A stretch of DNA of 64,000 bases from Allobaculum sp. Allo2. Lineage in GTDB: Bacteria > Bacillota_I > Bacilli_A > Erysipelotrichales > Erysipelotrichaceae. The notes beneath the pieces were generated by a model. It searched no databases. It was not told the DNA's origin and worked only from the letters and a program-made list of their open reading frames with translations. Below, piece after piece: positions 29,285-40,085 of the stretch. Numbering within the stretch: the first letter of the stretch is position 1; every line of letters starts with the position of its first letter. The translations under genes were made by a program, and so were the position numbers. The stretch lies in assembly GCF_022701175.1 (NCBI RefSeq), contig NZ_CP078088.1, positions 2,356,001 to 2,420,000 on the forward strand. Direction: 5' to 3'.

Positions 29285-31450
29285 TTAATGCAAAATGGCT
29301 TCCGGATCGCCTCCGATTTTTTCAGGCGGGCGTGCAGGGAAAGCGTACGCGTCGTGCTCAGTTTATCAAACTGAATCACGATTTTTGTGCCTGTCGATCC
29401 AGATCGAGAATGATGCCTTCTCCAAAGACAGGATGCGCGATGCGATCGCCGCTTTGCAGCTCGTTTTCGTTTTCCGACTCCCCTTTTAAAGAACGGGAGC
29501 GCAGCGAGATGAAGCGGGTCGCGGCCTGAATGAGATCTTCTGGAATCGGCGGCTGCCAGACGGCGTTTTCCAGCCCGATATCAAAGAGAAAGCGCGAAGG
29601 CATGCGATTCGATCCCGAATGCAGGATGCCCTGTGCATCGCTGAGATACAGCTCCTTTTGGCGCGGGTCAGGGCGACAAACATCAGGCGCCGCTCTTCTT
29701 CCATCTGCGGGCGGGTTTTCGTCTGCCTCGACGGGAAAATGCCTTCATCGAGCGCCGGCAGAAAGACGGTGTCAAATTCCAGTCCCTTCGCCGTATGAAT
29801 GGTCATCAGGCGTACCTGATCGCTGGTCGTCTGTCCATCAGCAGCGGAAAAGAGCGCGTTCTGGTTCAGCCACGATTCGAGCGTCGTATCTTCTCCCACG
29901 ACACTTCAAATTCGGCAGCCGCCTGCTTCAGTTCGGCAAGATTGTCGAGGCGATCCTGGGCGCCGCGCAGGCGCTGTTCCTTTTCGTAGCCGGAGCGGTC
30001 AAGCACTTCATCGAGCACCTGGCTGATCAGCCGGTCCTGCCATACCGTTTCTTCCACGACCGCGATATACTCAGCCGCTTTGGTCGACGCGAAATAGTCG
30101 CTTTCGCTGTTTTCGACGAGCGCCTGATAGAGCGAGATTTCCCTCTGTTCGGCATAGTCCTTTAAAAGGCGATGCGGCCTTTTCCAATGTTGCGCGGCGG
30201 ATCGTTGATCGTGCGCAAAAAGTCGAGATCGTCCCGGTACAGCAGCATGCGGCAGTACGAGAGCGTCGTCTTGATTTCCGCACGCGAGAAAAACGGCACG
30301 CCCGAATACACGGCGTACGGAATGTGCGCCGCAATGAGCGCGTCTTCAATCGGACGCGTTAAATAATGAGCGCGGTACAAAATGGCCATGTCACGATACG
30401 CCACGCCTTCCTCATGACGGGAAGCGATGCGCGAGGCGATCCATTTTGCTTCTTTTTCCGGCGTTTCAAAATGACCGGCTTCCACCGGTTTTCCATCCGG
30501 CAGAAAGGGTATCAGATCCTTGTCGATCCGGTTCGCGTTTTTGGAAATGAGCGAGTTGGCCGTCTTCAGAATCTGAGGCGTGGAGCGGTAGTTTTCGTTG
30601 AGCAGCACCGTCTGGCACGGATGAAAATGTTCATCAAAATCGAGCAGACGGCGTACGTTGGCGCCGCGCCACGTATAAATGGTCTGGTCGGGATCGCCGA
30701 CCACAAACAGATTGTGATGAACTTTGGCCAGCGCATCGATCAGGCGGTACTGCAGACCGTCGATGTCCTGGAACTCGTCCACCATGATGTATTCAAACCG
30801 CTGCTGCCACTTGCGGGCGACATCGGGATTTTCGTCAAAGATTTTCAGCGTCAGCAAAATCAGATCGTTATAGTCGAGGCCGAAGTTTTTCTTCTGCGCG
30901 CTCAGATACCCGTAAAAATCTGATCCTGCGGATCGATCGCGTTTTCGTATTTTTTCTGAATGGCTGCGGGCGAGAGCGCCACGAGATCTTCCCGGTAGTT
31001 CGGCTCGTCCTTGATCTTGCGGATTTCAATCATGTCCCGCGCCTTGGAAAACGTCATGTCGTGAAGCGTCAGTCCCTTTTCGTCGTACACCTGCCGCAGA
31101 AGCTGATCGATATCCGCGTTGTCGAGCACCACAAACGATTTCGGATAGCTGATGATGTGGCTTTCCTCGCGCAGGATCATCGAACAGAGCGAATGGAACG
31201 TACAGATCGTCCCGCACTGATCGTCTCCGGTGAGTGAGCGGATGCGCGATTTCATTTCGGCTGCCGCTTTGTTCGTGAACGTAATTGCCAGAATGCTTTC
31301 CGGAATCATGCCGATCTCGATCAGAAAGGCATACCGGGCGGCGAGTGTTCGCGTCTTTCCGGAACCGGCGCCCGCAACAACCCGGACGTAGCCTTCAATG
31401 GCTTCGACCGCTTCGGTCTGCGACGGATTTAAAATGAGATCATTTTCCAT
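29285..31450 (-). CDS. pcrA: PcrA/UvrD-type superfamily 1 DNA helicase
   Basis: About 720 residues, normal for PcrA, which unwinds DNA 3'-5' in repair and replication of rolling-circle plasmids. The N-terminal LNPSQTEAVEAIEGYVRVVAGAGSGKTRTL holds the Q motif and Walker A; ITFTNKAAAEM, YIMVDEFQDI (motif II), GDPDQTIYTWRGA (III), LNENYRST (IV), MTIHTAKGLEFDTVFL (V) and RRLMFVALTRAK (VI) follow. The C-terminal FGEGIILDLD...IVIQFD is the usual Tudor-like end. Slips needed: 30913-30917, 30180-30183, about 29890, 29656-29659, 29382-29386 and 29317-29322; with them it ends KKIGGDPEAILH. The ATG at 31448-31450 lies inside the end of the lipid kinase gene. Confidence 0.9.
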
Positions 31451-32455
31451 GCGGACCGTCCCCTTGGGCGTTTTCCTTACTCGCGGGATTTTCGGGCAGC
31501 GCCAGCGGAACATCCGGGTGGAGTGCGGCGAGCCAGTCGGCCGCTTCCTGCACGTGCGATTTGGGCAGAGCGAGATTGAGAGCCGAAGAAACGGCGCGGG
31601 CCTCGACGATATCGTGCACGCCGCCGTATTCGCCATCGAGCGTCCACGGGATGTTTTCCCTTTCAACCGGAACCAGGGCGACTGCACCTGCATCATGAGC
31701 GGATTGTCAAAAGAAGAGCGCATGAGGCAGGAAATGATCTGGTTGAGCTCGCTGATATTCATCGGGCGCTTAATAAAGACACCCTCGAGCAGTCCGTCGT
31801 GCCAGTTATAAATGTTTCGGGTAAACAGATCCGATCCGGCGATATAGCGGGAATTGGAAACCATGCCATACAGAAAGTCGCCCTGCAGCGAACCGCCTTC
31901 CCATTCGATTTCCAGCGTTTCACAGTTGTTTTCCCAATGGGCAAAATCCACGCGGCCAAGGGCTTCCAGAACGTAGGCGATCGAACCGAGGCGGTTTTTG
32001 CGCTCCTGCGCCGTCAGATAGGAAACCGAGGTGCCCAGACCGAAGGCGGCCACATAGGAAAAATATTCCTCGTTAAACTGACCGACATCGATGGGCGCCC
32101 ACCAGTCGCCGCCCGCAATTTCAGCGGCTTCGCTCAGCTTGAGCGGAATTTCATGCGAGTTGGCAAAGTCATTGACGGTGCCGGAAGGAATATAGCCCAG
32201 CAATGGCATGTTTTTTCCAGCCATCCAGCCGTTGAGCGCTTCGTGCAGCATCCCGTCGCCGCCGCAGATGACCAGACGGTCGCAGCCGCTCAGATCCAGA
32301 TTTTTCAGCTTTTCGCTGGCATCTCCCGGTTTCTGTGTCGGATACACCGTAACCAGATAGCCCATTCCCGTCATCTGATTGACGAGATCGGAGAGGCTGT
32401 TCTGAATTCTTCGGTCTCCGGCCACAGGATTGTAAAGAAGGAGCATCTTTTTCAT
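31440..32455 (-). CDS. Diacylglycerol/lipid kinase (DgkB/YegS family)
   Basis: About 338 residues. It phosphorylates diacylglycerol or a related lipid at the inner membrane face, e.g. recycling diacylglycerol from lipoteichoic acid synthesis. The N-terminus MLLLYNPVAGDRRI, the nucleotide-binding VICGGDGMLHEALNGWM, the GYIPSGTVNDFANS loop and the later YVAAFGLGTSVSY, and LDGEYG near the end are family features. The frame changes at 31671-31673; a fourth T there gives RLKRENIPWTLDGEYGG and a stop at 31440, overlapping the helicase start by 11 bases. The start is ATG at 32453-32455; the ribosome site GGGGATTGG is modest. Confidence 0.88.
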
Positions 32456-32695
32456 AGTCCAATCCCCAGTTCTGTACATTGAAACAGACGTATCGCCTTA
32501 TCCTGATACAGAACAGTATAACCAAATCCGCTGGCCCCGTCCGGCTTTTCCCGGAAACGCTCTGCGAGTGTCGTCTTTGTGCAGACCCGTATACAGACAC
32601 AGTCGCAAACTCGGGCGAACGGATGAAATACCAAAAATGAATTTCTTTGTCATAATGGCATAAGGGCTCTCACTGTCCTGGAAAGGAGGAAGTCC

Positions 32696-33778
32696 GTGAC
32701 TGCTGTCATGGCGTTCATTACGCCTTTTCTGATTTCAGCCGCACTCATTCCCCTGATCAAGCGGCTGTCGTATCCATCAGATGCCTGGGCGAAAATCAAT
32801 AACCGTACCATTCATCACGGCCGTATTTCCCGGATCGGCGGCATAGCCATTTATCTGGCTTTCTCCTGTGCGCTGCTGCTCAACGGGCAGGCGGACCGTT
32901 CCATACTCGGCATTTATCTCGCCAGCTCGATGATGTTTTTCATCGGTCTTGCTGACGATTTTGTGGATCTTCCGGCCAAGGTCAAATTCATTTTGCAGGT
33001 GCTGGCGTCGCTGATTCTGCTTCACTACGGCATACGCGTCGATACCCTGCGCATCTTTGGCTGGGCCATCCGCTCGGATCTGATCTGTTCGATCTTCACC
33101 ATCCTCTGGGTGGTCGGCATCACGAATGCGATCAATCTGCTCGACGGTCTCGACGGACTTTGCGGCGGCATGATTCTCATTGTGCTGGCCGTCATCTGTT
33201 CGATTTCGTTTGTCGACAAGCGCAGCGATATGGTCATCCTCTCCTTGATGCTTTCCGGCGCGGTACTTGGCTTTCTGCTCTACAACGCGCATCCCGCTTC
33301 GATTTTCATGGGTGACTGCGGATCTCTGTTTCTGGGTTCCATCGTTTCTTCCTTTTCCCTTCTCGGATTCAAATCGTCGACAACCATTACCCTTGGCCTG
33401 CCGATTCTGCTTCTCGTTTTGCCGATTATCGATACGCTCTCCGCGATCCTGCGCCGCAAGATTCATAACATTCCGGTCGATCAGGCGGACCGATCCCATC
33501 TGCACCATCAGCTGCTCAAGCGGTTTGGCCAGACCAATTCGGTCATCATCATGTGCGGCATTACGTTCCTGTTTGGCATGAGCGCGTTCATTTACATTTA
33601 CAGCCGAAAAGCCGGTGTCGTTCTGATCCTGCTTCTTCTGCTCGTCATTGAACTGTTCATCGAGCGCACCGGCATGATTTCCGAATCGTTCCATCCGCTC
33701 CATTCCCTGGGACGGTGGATCTGGAAACATTGCCGTTCCCTGTTCAAGTGCAAGCCAAAGCCAGAGCCAAACGCATAA
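32696..33778 (+). CDS. Undecaprenyl-phosphate sugar-1-phosphate transferase (TagO/WecA/MraY family)
   Basis: 360 residues with about ten or eleven membrane helices. It transfers GlcNAc-1-phosphate (by analogy with TagO) from UDP-GlcNAc to undecaprenyl phosphate, the first step in wall teichoic acid or polysaccharide synthesis. The acidic motif GLADDFVDL, NAINLLDGLDGL, SIFMGDCGSLFLG and the cytoplasmic SHLHHQLLKRFG loop are diagnostic. The start is GTG at 32696 behind GGAAAGGAGGAAGTCC. It is intact and stands opposite the rhamnose genes with which it probably works. Confidence 0.92.
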   Translation: MTAVMAFITPFLISAALIPLIKRLSYPSDAWAKINNRTIHHGRISRIGGIAIYLAFSCALLLNGQADRSILGIYLASSMMFFIGLADDFVDLPAKVKFILQVLASLILLHYGIRVDTLRIFGWAIRSDLICSIFTILWVVGITNAINLLDGLDGLCGGMILIVLAVICSISFVDKRSDMVILSLMLSGAVLGFLLYNAHPASIFMGDCGSLFLGSIVSSFSLLGFKSSTTITLGLPILLLVLPIIDTLSAILRRKIHNIPVDQADRSHLHHQLLKRFGQTNSVIIMCGITFLFGMSAFIYIYSRKAGVVLILLLLLVIELFIERTGMISESFHPLHSLGRWIWKHCRSLFKCKPKPEPNA

Positions 33779-33848
33779 GCGCAAAAACAGATCTATGTCT
33801 TCCTTCTGTTATCTGGATTTGCGTGCCCGCTTTATCTTTGATTTGTTT

Positions 33849-33872
33849 CGGATGCCTTCGGGCATCCGTTTT
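33849..33872 (+). terminator. Terminator of the TagO-like gene
   Basis: CGGATGCC-TTC-GGGCATCCG followed by TTTTC. Confidence 0.85.
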
Positions 33873-33918
33873 CTTTGCCGGTTTTTAAACGCGAAGACCG
33901 GCCTTTTCCAATCGTCCA

Positions 33919-33950
33919 AAGAAAAACGCCCTGCCGGATGACAGAGCGTA
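33919..33950 (-). terminator. Terminator of the rhamnose operon
   Basis: ACGCCCTG and CAGAGCGT pair; on the minus strand the hairpin is followed by T5. It lies 36 bases past the rfbD stop. Confidence 0.7.
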
Positions 33951-33986
33951 AATTTCGTAAATTCGAACAGGCAGGCTTTAGCCAGA

Positions 33987-34840
33987 TTAAGCCAGATCCA
34001 TAGTTTTCAGATAGCGGGCGAGCGCATCCTGCCATGCAGGGAGTGGTTCAAAGCCTTCTGCAGCGATGCGGGAAAGGTCCATGCGGGAGTTGGACGGACG
34101 TTTCGCCTTAGCCGGATACTGATCGGAGCCGACTGGAATGACTTTTACGTGACGTCCGGTCTGGGCGAAAATTTCCTTGGCAAAATCGTACCAGGAAATG
34201 TAGTCGCCGCTGTTGGCCACATGGTACGTGCCGTATTTGTCGGTCTGAATCATATCCAGGCTCAGACGGGCGAGATCCCATGTGTACGTCGGCAGACCGA
34301 CCTGATCGTCAACGACGGTAAGGGTGTCGTGGGTTTCGGACAGCTGCATCATTTTCTTGATGAAGTTGATGCCGTTGGCGCCAAATACCCAGGAAATGCG
34401 CAGAACGAAGTTTTTCGGGTTCTGGAACACGTAGTCCTCGCCTTCCGATTTGGTCAGGCCATAAACGTTCAGCGGATTTTTTCATCATCCACTTTCCACG
34501 GTTCCGCACCCTGGCCGTCAAAGACGTAGTCCGTCGAGAAATACATCAGCGGGATGTCGAGTTCGCGGCACACTTTGGCGATATAGCCGGTTCCGGTCGC
34601 GTTGATGGCTTCTACGGTTTCAAACAGTTCGGGTTCTTCGCCCTTGTCCACCTGGGTCCAGGCGGCGCAGTGAATGACGGCGTCGTAATCGCCGCGGGAA
34701 ATGACTTCTTCAACCTGATTCTGCCTGGTGATGTCCATTTCCGCTACATCGACGCCGACGGCGTCAATGCCGCGCTCCTTGGCCTGCACCATGATGTCGT
34801 GTCCGAGCTGGCCTTTTGCGCCGGTAACAAGAATTTTCAT
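33987..34840 (-). CDS. rfbD: dTDP-4-dehydrorhamnose reductase
   Basis: About 284 residues. It makes dTDP-L-rhamnose in the last step of the pathway, using NAD(P)H. The Rossmann start is MKILVTGAKGQLGHDI, and the active-site FSTDYVFDG and NVYGLTKSEGE (Tyr-x-x-x-Lys) follow, then RISWVFG. The T6 run at 34477-34482 needs a seventh base, giving VDDEKNPLNVYGLTKSEGE. The start is ATG at 34838-34840 behind AGAGGAGGATTGAAA. Last gene of the rfbA-rfbC-rfbB-rfbD run. Confidence 0.93.
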
Positions 34841-34873
34841 TTTCAATCCTCCTCTGTGCTCAAAACGAAAAGA

Positions 34874-34908
34874 AGCCGGACGGACGAAGCTGTTTCGCCC
34901 CTCCGGCT
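34874..34908 (-). terminator. Hairpin between rfbB and rfbD
   Basis: AGCCGGA and TCCGGCT are the arms, followed on the minus strand by a T-rich stretch. It may partly end transcription after rfbB; rfbD then has its own strong ribosome site. Confidence 0.45.
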
Positions 34909-34948
34909 GCGGGTTCATAAGCGTGTATGCCTCAATAGCGAGACGGTT

Positions 34949-35983
34949 TTACTGGTCGACTCTTCCTTTGTCGACGTACATTTTCTGGAAGTAGTTTTTG
35001 TATTCTCCGTTGAGAATGTTTTTCCACCAGTCCTGGTTGTCCAGATACCACTGGAACGTTTTCTGGATGCCGGTATCGAAGTTTTCTTCCGGTACCCAGC
35101 CCAGTTCTTTTTCGATTTTTGCAGGATCGATCGCATAGCGGCGGTCGTGACCTTTACGGTCCGCTACGTATGTGATCAGGGATTCCGGCTTGTCGAGTGC
35201 CTTGAGGATCGCCTTAACGACTTCGAGGTTGCTCTTTTCGTTGTGGCCGCCGATGTTGTAGACTTCGCCTTCCTTGCCTTTGCGCAGGATCAGGTCGATG
35301 GCCTTGCAGTGGTCGAGAACGTACAGCCAGTCGCGCACGTTGGCGCCGTCGCCGTAAACCGGCAGGCTTTCGTTATCGAGCGCGCGGGCGATCATCAGAG
35401 GGATGAGCTTTTCCGGGAACTGGTACGGTCCGTAGTTGTTCGAGCAGCGGGAAATCGTTGTCGGCAGGCCGTACGTGCGGTGGTACGCCTGAACGAACAG
35501 GTCCGCAGCGGCTTTGGACGAAGAATACGGCGAGCTCGTATGGAGCGGCGTGGATTCCGTGAAGAACAGATCCGGACGATCGAGCGGCAGGTCGCCGTAC
35601 ACTTCATCGGTCGATACCTGATGGAAACGTTTAACGCCGTATTCTTTTGCGGCATCGAGCAGAGTCGTTGTGCCAAGAACGTTGGATTTTACGAAGATTT
35701 CCGGATCTTCGATCGAGCGGTCGACGTGGCTTTCGGCGGCGAAGTTCACGACGATATCGGGACGTTCCTTTTCAAACAGATCGAAAATGAAGTCACGATC
35801 AGCGATGTCGCCTTTGACAAACTTGTAGTTCGGCTTGTTTTCTACGCTCTTGAGACTTTCCAGATTTCCGGCGTAAGTCAGCGCGTCCAGGTTGATGATT
35901 TCATCTTCCGGATACGTATTGACCATGTATTCAACAAAGTTGGAACCGATGAATCCGGCTCCTCCAGTAACGAGAATTTTCAT
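34949..35983 (-). CDS. rfbB: dTDP-glucose 4,6-dehydratase
   Basis: 344 residues, intact. It converts dTDP-glucose to dTDP-4-keto-6-deoxyglucose with bound NAD. MKILVTGGAGFIGSNFVEY is the NAD-binding loop; VSTDEVYGDL carries the Thr-Asp-Glu active site and YSSSKAAADLFVQAY the Tyr-x-x-x-Lys pair; ISRCSNNYGPYQFPEKLIPLMI and DHCKAIDLILRKGKEGEVYNIGG are typical. It follows rfbC by 6 bases, so is co-transcribed. Second step of dTDP-rhamnose synthesis. Confidence 0.96.
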   Translation of the reverse strand: MKILVTGGAGFIGSNFVEYMVNTYPEDEIINLDALTYAGNLESLKSVENKPNYKFVKGDIADRDFIFDLFEKERPDIVVNFAAESHVDRSIEDPEIFVKSNVLGTTTLLDAAKEYGVKRFHQVSTDEVYGDLPLDRPDLFFTESTPLHTSSPYSSSKAAADLFVQAYHRTYGLPTTISRCSNNYGPYQFPEKLIPLMIARALDNESLPVYGDGANVRDWLYVLDHCKAIDLILRKGKEGEVYNIGGHNEKSNLEVVKAILKALDKPESLITYVADRKGHDRRYAIDPAKIEKELGWVPEENFDTGIQKTFQWYLDNQDWWKNILNGEYKNYFQKMYVDKGRVDQ

Positions 35984-35989
35984 GTATGG

Positions 35990-36574
35990 CTAGTTTCCTT
36001 TCATCATGTCATCGTAAACGAACAGGTTGTTGGCGTCTTCGAGAACCGGCGAAATGCGGTCCTTGTCGCTGAGCACGGGTTCGCGTCCATTAAGAAGCAT
36101 GCCCCAGTCGACGGCGACGGTCGGGTCGTCATAGCGGATGCTGCCCTCCGATGCCTTGTCGTAGACATTGTCGACTTTATAGCGGAATTCCACATCCGGC
36201 GTCAGGGTCAGAAAGCCGTGCGCAAAGCCCTGCGGGATAAAGAACTGGCGATGGTTGTCCGCCGACAGTTCGCAGGAAACCCATTTGCCGAAGGTTGGAG
36301 AACCTTTGCGGATATCGACCGCAACGTCGATGACTTTCCCCTTCGTGCAGCTGACGAGCTTAGACTGCGCATACGGCGGGTTCTGCCAGTGCAGACCGCG
36401 CAGCGTGCCTTCGGCTGCGGAAAAGGACATGTTGTCCTGAACGAAGTCGACCGTAATGCCGAGCTTTTCGTATTTGGGTTTGGAATAGGTTTCCGTAAAG
36501 TAGCCGCGATGATCGCCGAAAACGTCGGTTTCCACGATCAGCACGCCTGGAATTTCCGTTTCAATCACTTTCAT
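35990..36574 (-). CDS. rfbC: dTDP-4-dehydrorhamnose 3,5-epimerase
   Basis: 194 residues, a cupin-fold epimerase, intact. GVLIVETDVFGDHRGYFTETY, QDNMSFSAAEGTLRGLHWQ (the active-site His in RGLHWQ) and FIPQGFAHGFLTL are diagnostic. The start is ATG at 36572-36574 after AAGAGGAAATAAGC. It lies 70 bases behind rfbA and 6 before rfbB. Third step of the rhamnose pathway. Confidence 0.95.
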   Translation of the reverse strand: MKVIETEIPGVLIVETDVFGDHRGYFTETYSKPKYEKLGITVDFVQDNMSFSAAEGTLRGLHWQNPPYAQSKLVSCTKGKVIDVAVDIRKGSPTFGKWVSCELSADNHRQFFIPQGFAHGFLTLTPDVEFRYKVDNVYDKASEGSIRYDDPTVAVDWGMLLNGREPVLSDKDRISPVLEDANNLFVYDDMMKGN

Positions 36575-36644
36575 GCTTATTTCCTCTTGAATGTCGGCCG
36601 GCCTTTTGTCCGGCTTTGGATCTGTTTTTCTTCCGAGCAGACCG

Positions 36645-37534
36645 CTATTTCTGGTTTTTATCAATGTATTTGCGATCGAGCAGCTTTTTGAGATAGGCGC
36701 CGTACTGATTTTTCTTGTAAATCTCGTACGTTTTCTCGAGCTGTTCGCGATCGATCCAGCCCTGCCGGTAGGCGATTTCCTCCAGGCAGGCAATTTTGCG
36801 GTGCTGGTGTTCTTCAACGGTTTTCACGAAGTTGGTGGCATCCACCAGAGATTCATGCGTACCGGTGTCGAGCCAGGTGAAGCCGTCGCCAAGCAGGGTG
36901 ACGTTCAGTTCGCCCTGATCGAGATAAATCTTGTTCAGATCGGTAATTTCCAGCTCGCCGCGGGCGGAAGGCTGAAGATGGGCGGCGTAATCCACGACTT
37001 TGTTGTCATAAAAATACAGACCGGTAACCGCATAGTTGGATTTCGGTTCGGCCGGTTTTTCTTCCAGGCTGACGGCTTTGCCGTTTTCGTCAAACTCGAC
37101 AACGCCAAAGCGTTCCGGATCTTCTACATAATAGCCAAATACCGTAGCGCCTCTGTCTCTGCCGGCAGCTTCCACAAGCCGTTTGGTCAGACCGTGACCA
37201 TGGAAAATATTATCGCCAAGAATCATGGCGACGGAATCGTTTTCGATAAAATCTTTGCCTAAAATAAATGCCTGCGCCAGTCCATCGGGCGAGGGCTGTA
37301 CTTTGTACGTCAGCTCCAGACCGAACTGGCTGCCGTCGCCGAGCAGTTCCTCAAAGCGAGGCGTGTCTTCCGGGTAGAAATAATCATGATCTCCCGGATG
37401 CCAGCTTCCATCAGAATGGACATTGGATAATAAATCATCGGCTTGTCAAAAACAGGAAGAAGCTGTTTGCTGGTTACTTTGGTTAATGGATAGAGTCTTG
37501 TTCCGGATCCGCCGGCAAGAATGATGCCTTTCAT
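36645..37534 (-). CDS. rfbA: Glucose-1-phosphate thymidylyltransferase
   Basis: About 296 residues. It makes dTDP-glucose from dTTP and glucose-1-phosphate, the first step of the pathway. [37 protein letters not shown] is the nucleotide-binding start; GDNIFHGHG and the [20 protein letters not shown] region follow, and [14 protein letters not shown]. The CCC on the minus strand at 37372-37374 needs a fourth C, giving [17 protein letters not shown]. The start is ATG at 37534 behind AGGAGAACTGAAGAG. First gene of the rhamnose operon. Confidence 0.95.
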
Positions 37535-37791
37535 CTCTTCAGTTCTCCTTTTCCGTTCAGCTCCATCTTAGCCAAAAAAGAAAAGATGGGAAATGATACG
37601 GCGCACGTCCCACAACATACGAAATGTAAGAGCATTCACGGATTTTTAATGGTTTTTCTGGCGATTTTTCTCCCACATTTTTCCCAAATTCTGCTCATTC
37701 CGAATCTGTTCAGCTTTAGGCACGGCGCTTTTTTCTCGGAGGATACGCACTTCCGTAAAAAGCCCGGATTGCCGGACCTCCGTGTTCTTCC

Positions 37792-38532
37792 TTATCTTGA
37801 TTTTGCCTTTTGCTTAGGAACGGGATGGCGAAGCAGCGCGCCGATCAGCTGGAGGCGCCACTGAATCTGATTTTGCAGAGAACTCGATTTGAGCGAAGAC
37901 GCGTTGTTTCCATGCCGTCGATAGTCCAGACAGTTTTTCGGGCTGAAAACCACCTTGCCCATGCGATAGGCCTGCAGGCCCAGAAACTGATCGTGCATGG
38001 GAATCTTTCCAAAGGGAAGGCTTGCGTCCACGACTTCCTTTCGCACTGCCATGCAGCAGCCGATCATCGAATTGCGAAGCAGATTGTTCCAGAATCCTTC
38101 CTTCGAGCCGTGGCTTTGATAAAAGGAAGGTTCAATCACGTGAAGATCAGCATCGCATATCGAGGCATCGTGAAGCATCGCCATGACGTTCTCTTCGCGA
38201 AAGCCGTGACGGTATAAGTCGAGCTTGCCCGGTTTCCAGACATCATCCTGATCGCAGAACACGATAATTTCCCGTCTTGCCTGACTGAGCGCAAATTCAA
38301 AGTTGCGCACGACGCCAAGACCCGGGCCGCTTAAAATACGGATCCGCAAATCCGGATGGGCTTTGGCAAAGCGTTCCGCGATTTCAAGATCTTCGCTTAA
38401 ACCGCCATCGCAGCTGATGATCAGCTCATCGCCGACCCATAGCTGATCGGCAATGGAATCGAGCTGCGCGTTCAGCCAGGGTGCGCCTTTATAGGTAGCC
38501 AGAACGACCGAAATGGACAGTCTCGAACTCAT
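37792..38532 (-). CDS. Family 2 glycosyltransferase
   Basis: 246 residues, intact. The GT-A fold starts ISVVLATYKGAPWLNAQLDSI; DELIISCDGGLS, VVRNFEFALSQARREIIVFCDQDDVWKPGKL (the DxD-like DQDD) and the GNNASSLK region suggest a sugar transferase of the rhamnosyltransferase-like group. The acceptor is unknown. Its ATG overlaps the stop of the upstream glycosyltransferase gene by 4 bases, so the two are co-translated. Next to the rfb genes, rhamnose is a likely donor sugar, by inference. Confidence 0.88.
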   Translation of the reverse strand: MSSRLSISVVLATYKGAPWLNAQLDSIADQLWVGDELIISCDGGLSEDLEIAERFAKAHPDLRIRILSGPGLGVVRNFEFALSQARREIIVFCDQDDVWKPGKLDLYRHGFREENVMAMLHDASICDADLHVIEPSFYQSHGSKEGFWNNLLRNSMIGCCMAVRKEVVDASLPFGKIPMHDQFLGLQAYRMGKVVFSPKNCLDYRRHGNNASSLKSSSLQNQIQWRLQLIGALLRHPVPKQKAKSR

Positions 38533-39667
38533 GCGTCCGCCTTTCCGTCCGCTTTTCGGGCTGCCTTTTTCCGATCCGTTTCATTTTGCGGGCGGTTTCC
38601 TTTCGGATCGGTTTCTGCTTCTTTTTCTTCTTTTCTGGAGGATGGATCGATCGGATTGAACGCTCTGGCTTCCTGCTGCGCAGTAGCGGAAGAAGAGGAA
38701 GAAGAAAGAATGGATTTGATGTCCATGCCAAGCGTCAGGCGGAATCCGCTGCCCTGATGGGAAAGCAGAAGCGAGCTGAGTTCAAACAGGGAGCGGTGGC
38801 TGAGCGCCTGGGCTCTCTGCGCGTAAAACGAGCGGACTTCTTCCATCTTTTCGATCATCTGCAGCTCGGCCTGAAACTGAAGCGTCAGCGAGAGGAGCGC
38901 TTCTTTCTGGAGATAGTCCTGCCACGAAGCATGCAGACGGCTTTCGTAGTCGCTGCGGCGAGTGAGACCGAGCGTGTTGCCGGGGTACTGGCGATAGCCC
39001 ATCAGTTCCTCGTCGAGATAGCCCAGACCGTTCTGAATGGCTGCGATCGCGCAGATCGCCCAGTCATGGGGCAGATTCATATCGACCGGCGTAGACAGGT
39101 ACTCATCCTTCAGCCGCCTGGTCAGCGCGAGCGTACATCCTGGCGAGACGTTGTAGCCCATCAGATCTTCAAAGGTCAGCCACGAAAACTGGCCGCGCGG
39201 CAGCGGACGGCGAATGAGATTATGGTTGCTTCGCCGGCTGCTCGACTTGCCTTCGATTGGACGGTCCTGGGCATCAATCAGCGAAAAGGAAGAAGCGAGC
39301 GCCAGCAGTTCCACATGCTTATCAAACATCTTCATCATGTGTTCGACTTTTTCTGGTTTCCAGATGTCATCGTGATCGCTCAGAAAAATATATTCGCCCC
39401 GCGTGCGGCTCAGCGCATCACGAAAGGCGCGGACAAAGCCGGTGTTCTCGGTATGGACGTGCAGAAACCAGCGGCCGGCGAGATGGTATGTGGCGATATA
39501 TTCGCGGATTTTTCGACGGTGTGATCTCTGGAAGCATCATCAACGATGACGACTTCATCAAAAGGCATCGTCTGCAGACGGATCGACTCGAGCTGTTCGA
39601 TCAGATACACTTCTGCGTTATATGTGGTCATCGCCAGAGACAGGCGAATGGGATTCGATGGGTTCAT
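38529..39667 (-). CDS. Family 2 glycosyltransferase with a charged C-terminal tail
   Basis: About 379 residues. RLSLAMTTYNAEVYLIEQLESIRLQT, DEVVIVDDASRD, FLSDHDDIWKPEKVEHM (DHDD metal site) and DWAICAIAAIQNGLGYLDEELMGYR are GT2 features. The last 60 residues are Ser- and Lys/Glu/Asp-rich (SSSSSSAT...RKEEKEAETDPKGN), probably unstructured. The T5 run at 39509-39513 needs a sixth base, giving HTVEKIREYIATYH. The start is ATG at 39665-39667 behind AAGGAGGCTTC. It overlaps the next glycosyltransferase by 4 bases. Confidence 0.88.
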
Positions 39668-40085
39668 GAAGCCTCCTTGTACCAGACTGCAGCGCCAGTC
39701 TGCGCCGCAAAGGATAAAACAAAATGAAAAGAAGATCGACTGCGGATTTTCCTTTGAAAAATTCGATGCATAGCCGCGGGCCACACTTTGAATTTTTCTG
39801 GGGGATGGAAAATCCATTTCTGCCTGCTACAGAAACCGTCTGCGTATGTCTCATGCAGTCACGCCGCGATTTTATCCCGCAAGTACAGCCTGCCGAAAGG
39901 TTTATACATCCAGACGGGCAGAATGATCCATATTCCGTATTGTGATCTTTTGCGCGACAGATCGCAAAAAGCCGCCCGCCTGCGCGCATACTCCGCTTAC
40001 AAACGCCCGGCTTTATTCCAATGGGCCATTCTGAATTCATTTCCTGCTGTGTTTTGTGAGATTCTGCTCGCTTTGCCACAGGATT
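39668..40085. other. Unassigned 418 bases inside the glycosyltransferase run
   Basis: Between two same-strand glycosyltransferase genes. No frame reads as a convincing protein. On the minus strand a near-perfect hairpin (CTTTTTGCG and CGCGCAAAAG, around 39945-39970) is seen, without a following T run. It may hold a promoter or a gene remnant. Confidence 0.4.

Noticed and set aside
34670-36691. A 673-codon open frame on the plus strand across rfbD, rfbB and rfbC
   Set aside because: It is exactly antisense to three clear rhamnose-pathway genes, has a skewed composition and no ribosome site; it comes from the codon bias of the real genes.
39618-40079. A 153-codon frame between the glycosyltransferases
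   Set aside because: Composition is unlike a real protein, it runs into the coding start of the next gene, and no ribosome site is seen.
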